Shown in pieces: positions 49,600 through 59,148 of a DNA stretch of 64,000 bases. This DNA is from Vulcanisaeta sp. JCM 14467 (GTDB lineage: Archaea > Thermoproteota > Thermoprotei > Thermoproteales > Thermocladiaceae), in assembly GCF_001316245.1 (NCBI RefSeq), contig NZ_BBDM01000011.1, positions 1 through 64,000 on the forward strand, given 5' to 3'. Position numbers and translations under genes: made by a program. Position 1 is the first letter of the stretch. Each line of letters starts with the position of its first letter. A model generated the notes under the pieces. The model saw only the letters and a program-made list of their open reading frames with translations. It did no database searches and was not told the origin of the DNA.

Positions 49600-50115
49600 A
49601 TGAGCTCGCTGAGGAGTTACCTCGTGGAAATCATCAATGAGTACGGCAGGGTACTGAGCATGTATGGAGCATTAACTAACCTAAACAATGCATGCAGTTC
49701 AGGTGAGTATGAAGGCGTGGTTAGGGAGGCCCTCATTGAGTCGATTCTGGTGCATTCCCGCAATCTGGTTCAATTCTTCAGGATTGTTAGGGGTAGGAGG
49801 TATAAGGACGTCATTTACTACCTGCCGTACCTAAGACGCAGCACCGCTAGGGAGTTCAGGAAGAGGGTCTCGGCATGCCCTGGCTACGGCGATGCCCAGG
49901 GAATTATCAGGAGCGTTAATAAGTACGTAGCTCACCTTACGAGGGATTTCGCGGAGTCCGGCGGTAGGGTTATTATGGACGTGAACAGCGTCACCGTCAT
50001 TGTCAAGCTTCTTTGCTGCGTATTCTCCGTGTTCGCTGATTACGTTGACTCCAGGATTGTTGGTGATGATGTGGTTAATGCCCTTAGGTCTATTGTTGGT
50101 GATTGCGTTAAGTAA
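49600..50115 (+). CDS. Helical hypothetical protein with a HxRNLxxFF motif
   Basis: 171 residues from ATG 49600 (in-frame TTG at 49588 is unlikely). All-helical: SLRSYLVEIINEYGRVL, EALIESILVHSRNLVQFFRI, and a C-terminal helix FSVFADYVDSRIV. The HSRNLVQFF motif occurs in uncharacterised bacterial and archaeal proteins whose pattern is HxRNLxxFF. A polar His-Arg-Asn near a Phe pair could suggest a HEPN-like RNase, but this is only a resemblance. rtcA follows 29 bp after it in the same direction. Confidence 0.5.
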   Translation: MSSLRSYLVEIINEYGRVLSMYGALTNLNNACSSGEYEGVVREALIESILVHSRNLVQFFRIVRGRRYKDVIYYLPYLRRSTAREFRKRVSACPGYGDAQGIIRSVNKYVAHLTRDFAESGGRVIMDVNSVTVIVKLLCCVFSVFADYVDSRIVGDDVVNALRSIVGDCVK

Positions 50116-50143
50116 TTAAAGTACCTGGTTGGTTATTCCCGTG

Positions 50144-51196
50144 ATGAGCCTCGTTGAGATTGATGGTTCGGTGCTTGAGGGTGGTGGGCAGATACTGAGG
50201 ACAGCCCTTGCCCTATCTGCAATAACTGGAAGACCAATTAGGGTATTCAACATAAGGGCCAGGAGGAGTAACCCAGGGCTTCAACAACAGCACTTGACAG
50301 GTGTCATTGCGGCGGTCAAAATAGCCAATGCCCAGGTAATGGGAGCAGTTAAGGGTTCCACGGAGTTGGTGTTCAGGCCGGGCAGGATTGGTTGTGGTGA
50401 GTTTAGGTTTGACATCGGCACGGCTGGCGCGGTTACCCTGGTCATACAGACTATACTGCCTATCCTGGTCTTCGCGCCTTGTAGGAGCACGGTGACGATA
50501 ACCGGAGGCACTGACGTACCCTGGTCACCACCGATTGATTACGTGAGGTTTGTAATGCTGCCAATGTTAGGCCTATTCGGTGTTAAGGCTGAGGTTAGGT
50601 TAGTGAGGCGTGGTCATTACCCGAGGGGTGGTGGTGAGGTTGTGCTGAGTGTTGAGCCGAGTAAGCTTAGGCCCGTTGAGGCTGTTGAGTTTGGTGATTT
50701 GAGGGAGGTCAGGGGTATTTCACATGCTGTTAGGCTTCCTGTCCACGTGGCCCATAGGCAGGCTAATTCGGCTAGGGAAGCGCTCATTAAGGCTGGTGTT
50801 AAGGTGCCTATAGACATTGCCGTGGAGACCTACGAGCAAGGTAAGGATCCACACCTAGGCCCTGGTAGTGGTATCGTCCTATGGGCCGTATCGAGCAGGG
50901 GCTTTGTTAAGGGTGGTGATGCTCTTGGTGAGAGGGGTAAGCCTGCTGAGGTTGTTGGTGAGGAGGCTGCGAAGAAGCTTCTTGATAACCTTAGGAGTGG
51001 TATGGCTCTTGATGAGCACATGGGCGACATGGTCATTCCATACATGGCCTTGGCTGGCAGCGGCGTGGTTGGCGTCTCAAGGATAACCCTGCACACCCTG
51101 ACAAACATATACATTGTTGAGAGGATATTGGGCGTTAAGTTCGAGGTTAGTGGCAGGGAGGGCGAACCCGGCGTTATTAGAGTTGTTAAGGCTTAA
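50144..51196 (+). CDS. rtcA: RNA 3'-terminal phosphate cyclase
   Basis: Intact 350 residues; converts RNA 3'-phosphate ends to 2',3'-cyclic phosphates using [23 protein letters not shown] is the N-terminal signature; [23 protein letters not shown] and [12 protein letters not shown] are core motifs; the catalytic His is in [17 protein letters not shown] 50144 is the family start. It follows the HxRNL gene closely, so a shared RNA-repair role is possible. Confidence 0.9.
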   Translation: MSLVEIDGSVLEGGGQILRTALALSAITGRPIRVFNIRARRSNPGLQQQHLTGVIAAVKIANAQVMGAVKGSTELVFRPGRIGCGEFRFDIGTAGAVTLVIQTILPILVFAPCRSTVTITGGTDVPWSPPIDYVRFVMLPMLGLFGVKAEVRLVRRGHYPRGGGEVVLSVEPSKLRPVEAVEFGDLREVRGISHAVRLPVHVAHRQANSAREALIKAGVKVPIDIAVETYEQGKDPHLGPGSGIVLWAVSSRGFVKGGDALGERGKPAEVVGEEAAKKLLDNLRSGMALDEHMGDMVIPYMALAGSGVVGVSRITLHTLTNIYIVERILGVKFEVSGREGEPGVIRVVKA

Positions 51197-51243
51197 TGGC
51201 GTTGGTTATTTTTAATTAGGCGCATTATTGCTATGGCTTGTTG

Positions 51244-52476
51244 ATGGACGTGGGCACTGGGCGTAGGGGTGGTATTCCGCTGGCTATTCTAATTGGCTTG
51301 GGTACATTCCTCGATGGGTATGACCTGCTAAACATAAGTATTGTATTGCCATTCCTTGTCCACTTCATGCACCTATCCCCTGAAATGCAGGGCTTGCTTG
51401 GTACATTCACATATATAGGCGGTGTATTTGGTGCCTTGGTCTTTGGCGTGTTTAGCGATTTAAGGGGTAGGAGGGCGGCATTGCTTAGTGATATTGCCTT
51501 TTTCCTGGTCAGTTCCTTACTATCGGCCTTCGTCACATCCCCTGAACAACTCCTGGTACTTAGGTTCCTAATTGGCTTTGGCATTGGTGCTGACATAGTG
51601 TCTGGCCCCGCCCTGCTCTCTGAGGAATCACCAACACTAAGAAGGGGCTTCCTACTTGGCATTTCATTAATAATGATGCCACTTGGTGGCTTAGTTAGTG
51701 CCCTATTGGCCTACGTATTTTTCGCAATGGGCTTGTCTCCCAACATTTCATGGAGAATTATTCTAGGCGCCGGTGCGGTGCCTGCGGCAATAGTAATTTT
51801 ACTGAGGAGTAGGTTGCCTGAATCCACGATGTGGTTACTCAGGGGCGCCTCGGGACATAGGAGAATGCCATTTAGTGAGGTGTGGAGGGGTTATTGGAGG
51901 ATGCTTATTTACTCATCGGCTGCCTGGGTTGGTGCAGGCACGACCTCGATATTCACGATATTCACACCAATGCTCGTTTCCCTAAGAGGTGGTGGCTATG
52001 GCATCATGCTAAGCACTGTATTACTTCTCTGGATCTTCGCGACATTGGGTGCCGTGCTTGGTTCATTAATGCTTGATAGAGCCGGTAGGAGAATCGTATT
52101 AATGGCTTCCTTGGCCGGCCTAGGGTTTGCCTTCTGGTATGTGGCGATTACATATAGAACCCCAGGGCTTATATACTTACTGTCAATATCAATGCTTTTA
52201 ACGTTCCTAGTAGTTAGTGGTGCATATACCGTGCAGACCGAGGTCTTCCCAGTGGAGGTTAAGTCCTTTGCTGATGGAATAGCCTTCTCCCTAAACAGAA
52301 TCGCGAATTTCATGTTCGGCGCATTAACGCCGATTTTCCTCTACACGGGATCAATAGCACGGTACCTTGATTTGGTTGGGGTCTTTGTACTGCTGATGGC
52401 CATGACCGTATTACTCACCGGAATAGAAACTGCAAGGAGAGACCTTGAAGAAATAGAAAGAATGGCCAGAAAATGA
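51244..52476 (+). CDS. MFS transporter, sugar/acid type (intact)
   Basis: 410 residues with 12 helices. GTFLDGYDLLNISIVLPF is helix 1; GVFSDLRGRRAALLSDI is the MFS loop 2-3 motif; SRLPESTMWLLRGASG follows helix 6; TEVFPVEVKSFADGIAFS is the second-half signature. The DxxDGYD and PESxxW patterns place it in the same branch as the carriers at 16050 and 62486. Substrate probably a sugar or organic acid. Start ATG 51244. Confidence 0.84.
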   Translation: MDVGTGRRGGIPLAILIGLGTFLDGYDLLNISIVLPFLVHFMHLSPEMQGLLGTFTYIGGVFGALVFGVFSDLRGRRAALLSDIAFFLVSSLLSAFVTSPEQLLVLRFLIGFGIGADIVSGPALLSEESPTLRRGFLLGISLIMMPLGGLVSALLAYVFFAMGLSPNISWRIILGAGAVPAAIVILLRSRLPESTMWLLRGASGHRRMPFSEVWRGYWRMLIYSSAAWVGAGTTSIFTIFTPMLVSLRGGGYGIMLSTVLLLWIFATLGAVLGSLMLDRAGRRIVLMASLAGLGFAFWYVAITYRTPGLIYLLSISMLLTFLVVSGAYTVQTEVFPVEVKSFADGIAFSLNRIANFMFGALTPIFLYTGSIARYLDLVGVFVLLMAMTVLLTGIETARRDLEEIERMARK

Positions 52477-52535
52477 TCTACATATAAAACACCTTAAATT
52501 AATCCTTAATTCCTAGACACTGCATAGGTTGAGTA

Positions 52536-53006
52536 ATGATATTCGTAGAAACCCTAGTTTACGTGGTTAAGGACGGTAGGGTCTTGTTAATAAGGAAGAA
52601 GCGAGGCCTAGGCGCCGGTTACTATAACGGAGTCGGCGGCAAGATCGAGAGCGGCGAGGACGTAGTCTCGGCGGCAATTAGGGAGTGTAGGGAGGAAGTT
52701 GGAATAGAACCCAGGGACTTGGAGTGGATGGGCCTATTGGAATTTTGGAATTATGAGGATGGTAAGGTCGAGTCCGTTCACTTCGTCCACGTATTCATAG
52801 CCCACGACTTCAGCGGCGTGCCCAGGGAGTCCGAAGAGGCCGAGCCAATCTGGTTTGGCATTAATGAGGTTCCGTACAGTAACATGTGGAGTGATGACGT
52901 ACTATGGCTGCCCAAGGTATTGAGTGGTAAGAAGGTCTATGCCAGGTTCGACTTCGATCGCTGGAGGTTGATTGGTGGTCAGGTCTTTGAGTTGGTTAGG
53001 GGTTGA
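52536..53006 (+). CDS. Nudix hydrolase, MTH1-like
   Basis: Intact 156 residues. The Nudix box GGKIESGEDVVSAAIRECREEVGI is complete (G-x5-E-x7-R-E-x2-E-E-x-G-I). VHFVHVFIAHDFSGVPRESEEA resembles 8-oxo-dGTP-type hydrolases. It would clean the nucleotide pool. Its stop codon abuts the 3' end of the minus-strand C/D sRNA at 53005. Confidence 0.86.
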   Translation: MIFVETLVYVVKDGRVLLIRKKRGLGAGYYNGVGGKIESGEDVVSAAIRECREEVGIEPRDLEWMGLLEFWNYEDGKVESVHFVHVFIAHDFSGVPRESEEAEPIWFGINEVPYSNMWSDDVLWLPKVLSGKKVYARFDFDRWRLIGGQVFELVRG

Positions 53007-53057
53007 TCAGTCACGCCCTCGATCCTCACTACTCAGTCGTGTCACTAATCATCACTG
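53005..53057 (-). ncRNA. C/D-box sRNA (left member of divergent pair)
   Basis: Read on the minus strand: C box GTGATGA (53055-53049), 12-nt guide TTAGTGACACGA, D' box CTGA (53036-53033), 4-nt spacer, C' box TGAGGA (53028-53023), 12-nt guide TCGAGGGCGTGA, D box CTGA (53010-53007). All spacings are ideal. A TATA-like ATTATTAAGG lies about 26 bp upstream (53078-53087). Guides 2'-O-methylation of an unknown rRNA or tRNA base. Confidence 0.75.
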
Positions 53058-53059
53058 AA

Positions 53060-53087
53060 CAACTTAATAGGGCGCCCCTTAATAATC
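53060..53087. promoter_or_regulatory. Interlocked divergent promoter for two sRNAs
   Basis: AACTTAATAGG (53060-53070) is 26 bp ahead of the plus-strand sRNA; ATTATTAAGG (minus strand, 53078-53087) is 26 bp ahead of the minus-strand sRNA. The perfect palindrome GGGCGCCC lies between. Each TATA falls within the other promoter's core region, so the two may compete for TBP/TFB. Confidence 0.48.
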
Positions 53088-53089
53088 CT

Positions 53090-53142
53090 TGGTGCTGAGT
53101 CCTTCCAGGACTGAGCAGTGAGGAGAAAACCGACCACTGAGC
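53090..53142 (+). ncRNA. C/D-box sRNA (right member of divergent pair)
   Basis: C box GTGCTGA (53092-53098; one mismatch to RTGATGA), 12-nt guide GTCCTTCCAGGA, D' box CTGA (53111-53114), 4-nt spacer, C' box TGAGGA (53119-53124), 12-nt guide GAAAACCGACCA, D box CTGA (53137-53140). The spacings match those of the divergent partner and of the sRNA at 42683, and C' is the same TGAGGA variant. The first guide contains an AGTCC/GGACT self-complement across its edges, which may reduce its activity. Confidence 0.7.
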
Positions 53143-53739
53143 AAAACCACTACCTCATGCCAATCCTGGCGTGCTCGCTCAACACATTACGTATATCTAT
53201 GCTCAAGTCCTTCATCGCTTGTTAAGTTGGTTTGTGCAGTAATTATGTTAATGATGCCTATGACGCAATTGATTAATTGAAAATTAACATTAATAATCCA
53301 TGGACCCATTAACTAGAGTATTAGTGCCAGCATCAACGAGAGAGCCATCAAGTACCTCCTCTCATCACCATCGTATTCTTTGCGTAACCCACCATCTGTT
53401 GACTAGGTAAATGGCTAGTGCCGGATGAACGCTTGGGTCCCACTCAATGTAAAATTACCGTCCCTAATGATCCGTATCAAGTCTTAACAAACCAAAGAAG
53501 TGAGCCAAGGTCATAGTACCTCCTCTCGGCAGCAATGTTGACTTTGGTGAAGGGTCTCTTCCTTGGTGAGTTGTCGTTATATGGGTGGTAAATGACTACG
53601 GTGTATCTTGGTGCGAATGCTGCTTGGGATGATATCTTTATTTACCTTTCTATTCCACAATATAAAAACTTACTACCTCTGTTGAATAAGACATTATTTT
53701 TATTTTTAATAAAAATACTTGCAATTATTCACTTTATTA
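53143..53739. other. 600 bp of non-coding or decayed DNA
   Basis: No intact gene. On the minus strand two short protein-like stretches start with ERRY: KVNIAAERRYYDLGSLLWF near 53465-53540 and ERRYLMALSLMLALIL near 53330-53375. They may be remains of helical (HEPN- or PaREP-like) genes. A 60-residue plus-strand ORF at 53592 looks random. Confidence 0.3.
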
Positions 53740-54515
53740 TTACGCCAAGGATATTGCGCCATCAACAACGACAATAGCGCCATTCATATAGGACGAATCA
53801 TCGGATGCAAGGAATAGTACTACCCTGGCTATCTCGGTTGGATCAGCAAATCTGCCAGGGGGTATCCTTTGAAGGAACATTTTTGTGAAGTCCTCATACG
53901 TTGCCCCATAGGCAGACGCGGCCCTAACAGCCATTGGCGTACTAACCATCCAGGTGCCACAGCATTAACCCTAATACCCCTATTACCATACTCTACCGCC
54001 ATGCTCTTCGTAAGCATGATCAAGCCAGCCTTGGACACTGAGTAAGGCATTGCAAGTGGTAATGGCCTTATACCAGCCACTGAGATTATATTTACAATAA
54101 CACCTTTACCACGCCTTAACATTTCAGGTATTGCGTACTTACTCATTAACCAAGCACCCTTCAAATTCACATTAACAACCCTATCAAACTCCTCCTCGGT
54201 AAAGTCAGCAGATGGCTTAGCTTTTGGTAAGTCAATACCTGCATTATTTATTAAAATTATCTAATTGACCTAATGTCTCACAGTCTCCCTAACCACATTC
54301 TCACAATCACCGGCCTTAGAAACATCGGCATGTATGAACATTGCATCACCACCATTATTTCTAATCATGCTGACGGTCTCCTTACCACCATTATCATTAA
54401 CATCCACAACGACCACCCTAGAACCCTCACTAGCAAACAGCAACGCAATAGCCCTGCCAATACCACTACCAGCCCCAGTTACAATTGAAACTCTACCATC
54501 CAGTTTACCTATCAA
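53740..54515 (-). CDS. Short-chain dehydrogenase/reductase (frameshifted)
   Basis: About 255 residues. The NAD(P) motif [16 protein letters not shown] is at residues 13-28; the catalytic YSVSK lies in [24 protein letters not shown] carries the catalytic Ser; the end [18 protein letters not shown] is the standard SDR C-terminus. Breaks near 54265, and near 54010-53960 after VNAVAPGW. It resembles 3-oxoacyl or glucose/alcohol SDRs. It is the right-hand boundary of the sRNA region and may serve the catabolic island. Confidence 0.8.
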
Positions 54516-54625
54516 TAGAAACTAAGGAAGATTCAAAATAAACATTTCTTATCTTAACCATATAATTATATACATGGTAATTTAATGCTATATAACGTTA
54601 ATGTACTAAGTAGGAAGTGATTTAG

Positions 54626-54700
54626 CGGCCCCGGTGGGATTCGAACCCACGACCTACGGCTTAGGAGGCCGCCGCTCTATCCTGGCTGAGCTACGGGGCC
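54626..54700 (-). tRNA. tRNA-Arg (anticodon CCT)
   Basis: Minus strand. Acceptor GGCCCCG/CGGGGCC, D arm GCTC...GAGC, anticodon stem GCGGC/GCCGT with loop CTCCTAA (anticodon CCT), T arm GTGGG-TTCGAAT-CCCAC. It is nearly identical to the tRNA-Arg(TCG) at 23915 except the anticodon loop, one D-loop base and one T-loop base. CCA not encoded. Confidence 0.9.
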
Positions 54701-54756
54701 GAGTTTGATTAGTTTACTTGGTTTTTAGGCTTTTCTCAGGCTGTTTTCCATGATTA

Positions 54757-55722
54757 TTAATCATTATTTTCCTGTGAAGAGCTTCTTGGGTTATCTATGA
54801 GTATTTTATCTATTTGCTCCTGGGTTACACCATCACTCCTCAACCTCGGTATTACCTTCTCAAATATTAACATCATTGACCAATCCGGCACTGTGCTCTT
54901 TACAACCTCAGGTGGATACCAGTCAATTGTTGGGCAGTAATCATGGGACAGTAGTATCTGGTCAACCCAACCCCTTCTTATTAACTCGATTGTGGTCCTG
55001 GTCCTCCTCTCAAGTGGTAGGTATAGGTCTAAGCCGAATCTGTCGAGACCTACGAATACGCCCTCCCTCAGTATTTGCTCTATGAATGATATGTCGTCAG
55101 AATCACCGACATGCCCTATGACAGTCCTCGACAAGTCGACACCCTCCTCCTTGAAAATCCTGACCAGCTCAAGGCTTGACTTATTACCAACGAATGAGTG
55201 CGTGATTATTGGTACGCCGGTCTTAACGTGAGCCCTTGCGGCCGCCCTAATGGCCATCTCCACGTCCTTTGTTAGCCCAGGTGAGTCAATAACGGCTTTA
55301 ACAAATGCCGCCTTTGTATTGGTTCCCTGGATGCCAACGGTTATGTCATGCACAAAGGCGTCAACGAGCGACTCAACACCCCTATTCCTGAAGTAGAACG
55401 GTAGTTCGGTGTATGTATAGAAGCCAGCGCCCATTATTATGTTAACGCCCGTTGCCTTAACCACCCTCTCGTCAAACCTAACATCCCTGCCTATCCCCGC
55501 TACTGTGAGGTCTATGATCGTTTTGGCACCAAACCTCTTAGCCGCATTGACGGCCTCAACTGCTCTTCTAAATTCTTCCTCATCATTATATAGGTGGGGC
55601 CAATTCCATCGAACAACCTCAGTAATAAGTCTAAGGTGTTCATGAAATAGCGTTAAACCCATACCGCCTGGGTCTATTTCACCTCCACCAACTATGGGTA
55701 TTTTATTCATGCCGCGGCTCAT
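54757..55722 (-). CDS. Phosphotriesterase-like lactonase
   Basis: Intact 321 residues of the amidohydrolase superfamily. Metal ligands: H27 and H29 in LFHEHLRL, a carbamylated-Lys candidate K142 in AAFVKAVIDSPG, H175 in IITHSF, H204 in GHVGDSDD, D261 in LLSHDY. Archaeal PLLs hydrolyse lactones (including acyl-homoserine lactones) with side activity on phosphotriesters. The ATG overlaps the stop of the upstream acyl-CoA ligase (TAATG), so they are translated together; a lactone/hydroxy-acid catabolic role is suggested. Confidence 0.85.
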   Translation of the reverse strand: MSRGMNKIPIVGGGEIDPGGMGLTLFHEHLRLITEVVRWNWPHLYNDEEEFRRAVEAVNAAKRFGAKTIIDLTVAGIGRDVRFDERVVKATGVNIIMGAGFYTYTELPFYFRNRGVESLVDAFVHDITVGIQGTNTKAAFVKAVIDSPGLTKDVEMAIRAAARAHVKTGVPIITHSFVGNKSSLELVRIFKEEGVDLSRTVIGHVGDSDDISFIEQILREGVFVGLDRFGLDLYLPLERRTRTTIELIRRGWVDQILLSHDYCPTIDWYPPEVVKSTVPDWSMMLIFEKVIPRLRSDGVTQEQIDKILIDNPRSSSQENND

Positions 55723-57439
55723 TACTTACCACCCACCCTCTTCTTCTCCTGCTCCTGCAATAACCTCCAGTCTATCTTACCTGTCGCGGTCTTTGGTAGT
55801 GAATCCACAAATTCCACAACCCTTGGATACTCATAGGCTGACATCCTCTCCTTAGCCCACTGTATTATGTACTCAGGCTTAAGAACCACGTATGCCTTAA
55901 CCTCCTCACCAACCCTCGGGTCTGGCGTCGCCACTACTGCGACCTCAAGAATAGCTGGGTGCATGTATAGTATGTTCTCAACCCTATACGGCCAAACCTT
56001 ATAACCAGCCCTATTGATCATTCTCTTGATCCTATCAACATAGAAGAAGTAGCCCTCATCATCCATATAGACAACATCGCCAGTCCTGAAGTAAAGCTTA
56101 CCGTCAACCTCAATGAACGCCTCCCTAGTCTCCTCGGGTTTCTTCCAATAACCCTTAAACACATTTGGTCCCTAACCACGAGCTCCCCTGTCTTGTCTAC
56201 CGGTAGTATCTCCTTCGTGTCAGGGTCTATCACCAGGGCATCGGTACAGGGCTTGAGGGATGCCGAGGTCACTACCAATTTTAACCCTGTGCGGTGGGTT
56301 AACGTGGGTTTGCGAGAAGGTTTCTGTGAGTCCGTAACCCGCTAAATAATCAAGCCCAGTTAGTTCCTTAAACCTCTTAGCGACTGCCTCAGGCATTGGT
56401 GCGCCGCCTCCACCGGCTAGTATTAGTGAGGATAGGTTTCTCTTCTCAATACCCGGCATAGCCAGTAGATCGACGATCATCGTTGATATGCTCGTCCAAT
56501 GAGTTATTCCATACTTCTCGATTGCATCGACTGCAGTCTCCCTATCCCAGGTTGTCATCAGTACCATCGTTGAACCTGCATAGAGGGGTACGAGGACTGA
56601 GTGCACTAAACCGGTGACGTGGAATATGGGCAATACCGTTAGTACAATACCGCTAGGCGCAATGTTGTATCAGATGCTTGCATTCAATGTTGACGCCCAC
56701 ATTATGCCGTGACTGTGCATGACGCCCTTGGGAGTGCCTGTCGTGCCCGATGTATACGGTATTGCGGCAAGGTCCTCATACGTGACCTTCACGGTGGGTG
56801 GATTACCATTAAATGACACGGCATCTCTCCAATTAATAACTCCCTGGGGAACCTCAGGGTCCATGAGCATTAATTGAGGAAGCTTGAGCTTGGGCTTTTC
56901 AGGTAGGTAATCCCTGTATCTACCAACAATTACGTTCTTAAGTGATGGGATCTTATCTCTAACGCTGAGTAACCTGGGTAATAACTGCGTCAGTGTTACA
57001 ATTAGCCCCTGTTTCCCTCAATATGTATTCAAGTACGTCCGGCGCAACCAGCGGGTTTATTGGTACAGCAATGGCATTAGCCTTAAAATGCCGAAGAACG
57101 ATATTATCCAATGAGGCGTGTTCGGCATGTAGATGGCAACCCTATCACCCTTATCGATGCCAAGGTCTTGTAAAAATCCTGAAAATCTAAGTATTGAATC
57201 CCAAAGCTCTGATACGTAATCCTAAAGCCATAGTAAATAATCACATCCTTATCTGGGTACCTCATGGCAGAAACCTCAACAGCATTAAATAGAGGAACCC
57301 TTGGGTAATCCATTCTCCTCGGCACCCTAGGAGGCCAGTACTTAAACCAGGGTCTATCGTCACGAACCTCACATACATAATCCCTCTCGGGTATAACCTG
57401 AACTTCAGTATCACCGACCTGCTTTGTTATTAATTCCAT
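55722..57439 (-). CDS. AMP-forming acyl-CoA synthetase (frameshifted)
   Basis: About 570 residues; activates a carboxylate with ATP and CoA. The AMP-binding P-loop YTSGTTGTPKGVMHSHG is at about 56730; GYGLTETFSQTH and YFRTGDVVYMDDEGYFFYVDR follow; the C-terminal SLPKTATGKIDWRLLQ motif carries the catalytic Lys. Breaks are near 57125, 57000, 56650, 56240 and 56165. Because the essential motifs are all intact, errors are the likelier cause. Coupled with the lactonase; divergent from the HpaB-family gene. Confidence 0.82.
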
Positions 57440-57587
57440 ATATTTTATATTTATTAAATGTTGATAAAGATTGATATTATAAATATTATATAATCTTTAC
57501 AACCTTCTATGATTATAAATGTCGATAACTATATATTTACCATAATAGGTAAATTAATTAACGAAAAATCATTAAGTGTTTTTCTGT

Positions 57588-59066
57588 ATGGTTAGGTCTC
57601 CTGAGGATTATGTTAATAGTCTGCGTGATGGTAGGGTTATATATTATAGGGGTAAGCCTGTGGATGATGTCACTAGGCATGAGGTTTTGAGGGTTGCCAT
57701 TAATCATGCACTCGAGCTTTATAAGTGGCAAGCGGATCCTGAGTTGAGGAAGTACTTATTATATGACGATCCTCAGTATGGGACGATAAGTAGGTTCTAT
57801 AAGGTGCCCAGGGGTCCCAGTGATTTGATTGAGAGGTTTAAGTTAATTTACAACACGACACTGCTTGGTAAGGGCATGTTCAATATCATGAAGACCATAG
57901 GCTCAGATGCGTTGTTCGGCCTTATGATAGCATCTAAGCAATTGGATAGGGCTCGAGGTACTAACTACTATGATAGGGTCATGAGGTATTACGATTATGT
58001 CGTTAGGAATGATATCACGATTGCCGTTGCTCAGACTGACGTTAAGGGTGATAGGATGCTTAGGCCTCATCAGCAGGAGGACCCGGATCTATACGTGCAT
58101 ATTGTTGGTAGGGAGTCTGATGGCATCATTGTTAGGGGTGCTAAGGTTCACACGACTCAATCAATCGCAGCCAATGAACTCATCGTCCTGCCCTACAGGA
58201 ACATGGTTAAGGAGGATGCGGACTACGCGGTTGCATTTGCAACGCCGGTTAATGCCAAGGGCATTGTATTAATACCGAGACCACTGAGGGAGGTTGAGAT
58301 TAACATGCTTGGTGATGAATTCCCAATGGGTAAGAGTAATGTGGAGGTTGAGACGCTCACAATATTTGATAATGTCAAGGTGCCTAACGACAGGGTTTTC
58401 CTGGCCGGCGAGTACGAGTTCGCGGCGCCTTACGGATTAACCTTCGCGCTATATCATAGGTTTACGGCAATTTCCTACAGAGCCGCCTTAGCCGATGTAT
58501 TGCTTGGTTATGCAAAGCTCTTTGCTGAGTATAACGATGTTGAGACGGCATCCCACATTAGGAGGGATATTGTCGACATAATAACGTATAAGGAATACCT
58601 AATATCTAGCGCGATTGCTGCCGCCGAGAGGTGCATTAAGGACCCCAATACCGGCATCTGCATACCGAACCCAATATATACAAACGTTGGTAAGCTCACG
58701 GCAAATGCCAAGTACCTGGATGCCATTAAGGACATGATAGACGTGGCCGGCGGACTGCTCGCAGACATACCATCAACAAGCGAGTTAAGTAACCCAATCG
58801 AGGAGAAGTACATGGTCAAGTACCTAGTGGGTAAGAGGGGCGCGGACCCGAGGGTTAGGATTAGGCTCTTCCAGATAGCCCGTGAATTCCTATCAGCCCT
58901 CGGTGCCCTACTATCCGTTGGCATGATACATGCTGAGGGGTCAATAGAGGCAAGCGTAATAGAACTGTACAGGTCATATAACTACGACATAAGCAGGACA
59001 GCCGCGCTATACAACGCAGACCTGGCGAAGACCGATGATGTAAAGAGACTACTGGAGTGGTGGTGA
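57588..59066 (+). CDS. HpaB/4-hydroxybutyryl-CoA dehydratase superfamily flavoprotein
   Basis: Intact 492 residues from ATG 57588. SPEDYVNSLRDGRVIYYRG, then AQTDVKGDRMLRPHQQEDPDLY and RESDGIIVRGAKVHTTQ are family motifs (flavin binding). Family members are FAD monooxygenases (4-hydroxyphenylacetate 3-hydroxylase) or [4Fe-4S]/FAD 4-hydroxybutyryl-CoA dehydratases. The dehydratase cluster cysteines (C-x3-C near residue 100) are absent: the region reads NTTLLGKGMFNIMK. So a monooxygenase-type role is more likely. Divergent from the acyl-CoA ligase across about 150 bp. Confidence 0.76.
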   Translation: MVRSPEDYVNSLRDGRVIYYRGKPVDDVTRHEVLRVAINHALELYKWQADPELRKYLLYDDPQYGTISRFYKVPRGPSDLIERFKLIYNTTLLGKGMFNIMKTIGSDALFGLMIASKQLDRARGTNYYDRVMRYYDYVVRNDITIAVAQTDVKGDRMLRPHQQEDPDLYVHIVGRESDGIIVRGAKVHTTQSIAANELIVLPYRNMVKEDADYAVAFATPVNAKGIVLIPRPLREVEINMLGDEFPMGKSNVEVETLTIFDNVKVPNDRVFLAGEYEFAAPYGLTFALYHRFTAISYRAALADVLLGYAKLFAEYNDVETASHIRRDIVDIITYKEYLISSAIAAAERCIKDPNTGICIPNPIYTNVGKLTANAKYLDAIKDMIDVAGGLLADIPSTSELSNPIEEKYMVKYLVGKRGADPRVRIRLFQIAREFLSALGALLSVGMIHAEGSIEASVIELYRSYNYDISRTAALYNADLAKTDDVKRLLEWW

Positions 59067-59148
59067 CTTGAAAAGATGGGGGCTCCTCCCTAATATTAAA
59101 AATAAGTAAGGCATACACCTATAATAACAAGGCCCTAGTTATAGGGAT

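Noticed and set aside
53592-53777. 60-residue plus-strand ORF
   Set aside because: Low-complexity hydrophobic sequence from AT-rich DNA, with no start signal or similarity.
57576-57587. GTG start giving four extra residues to the HpaB-family protein
   Set aside because: FFC extension not supported; ATG 57588 is better placed.
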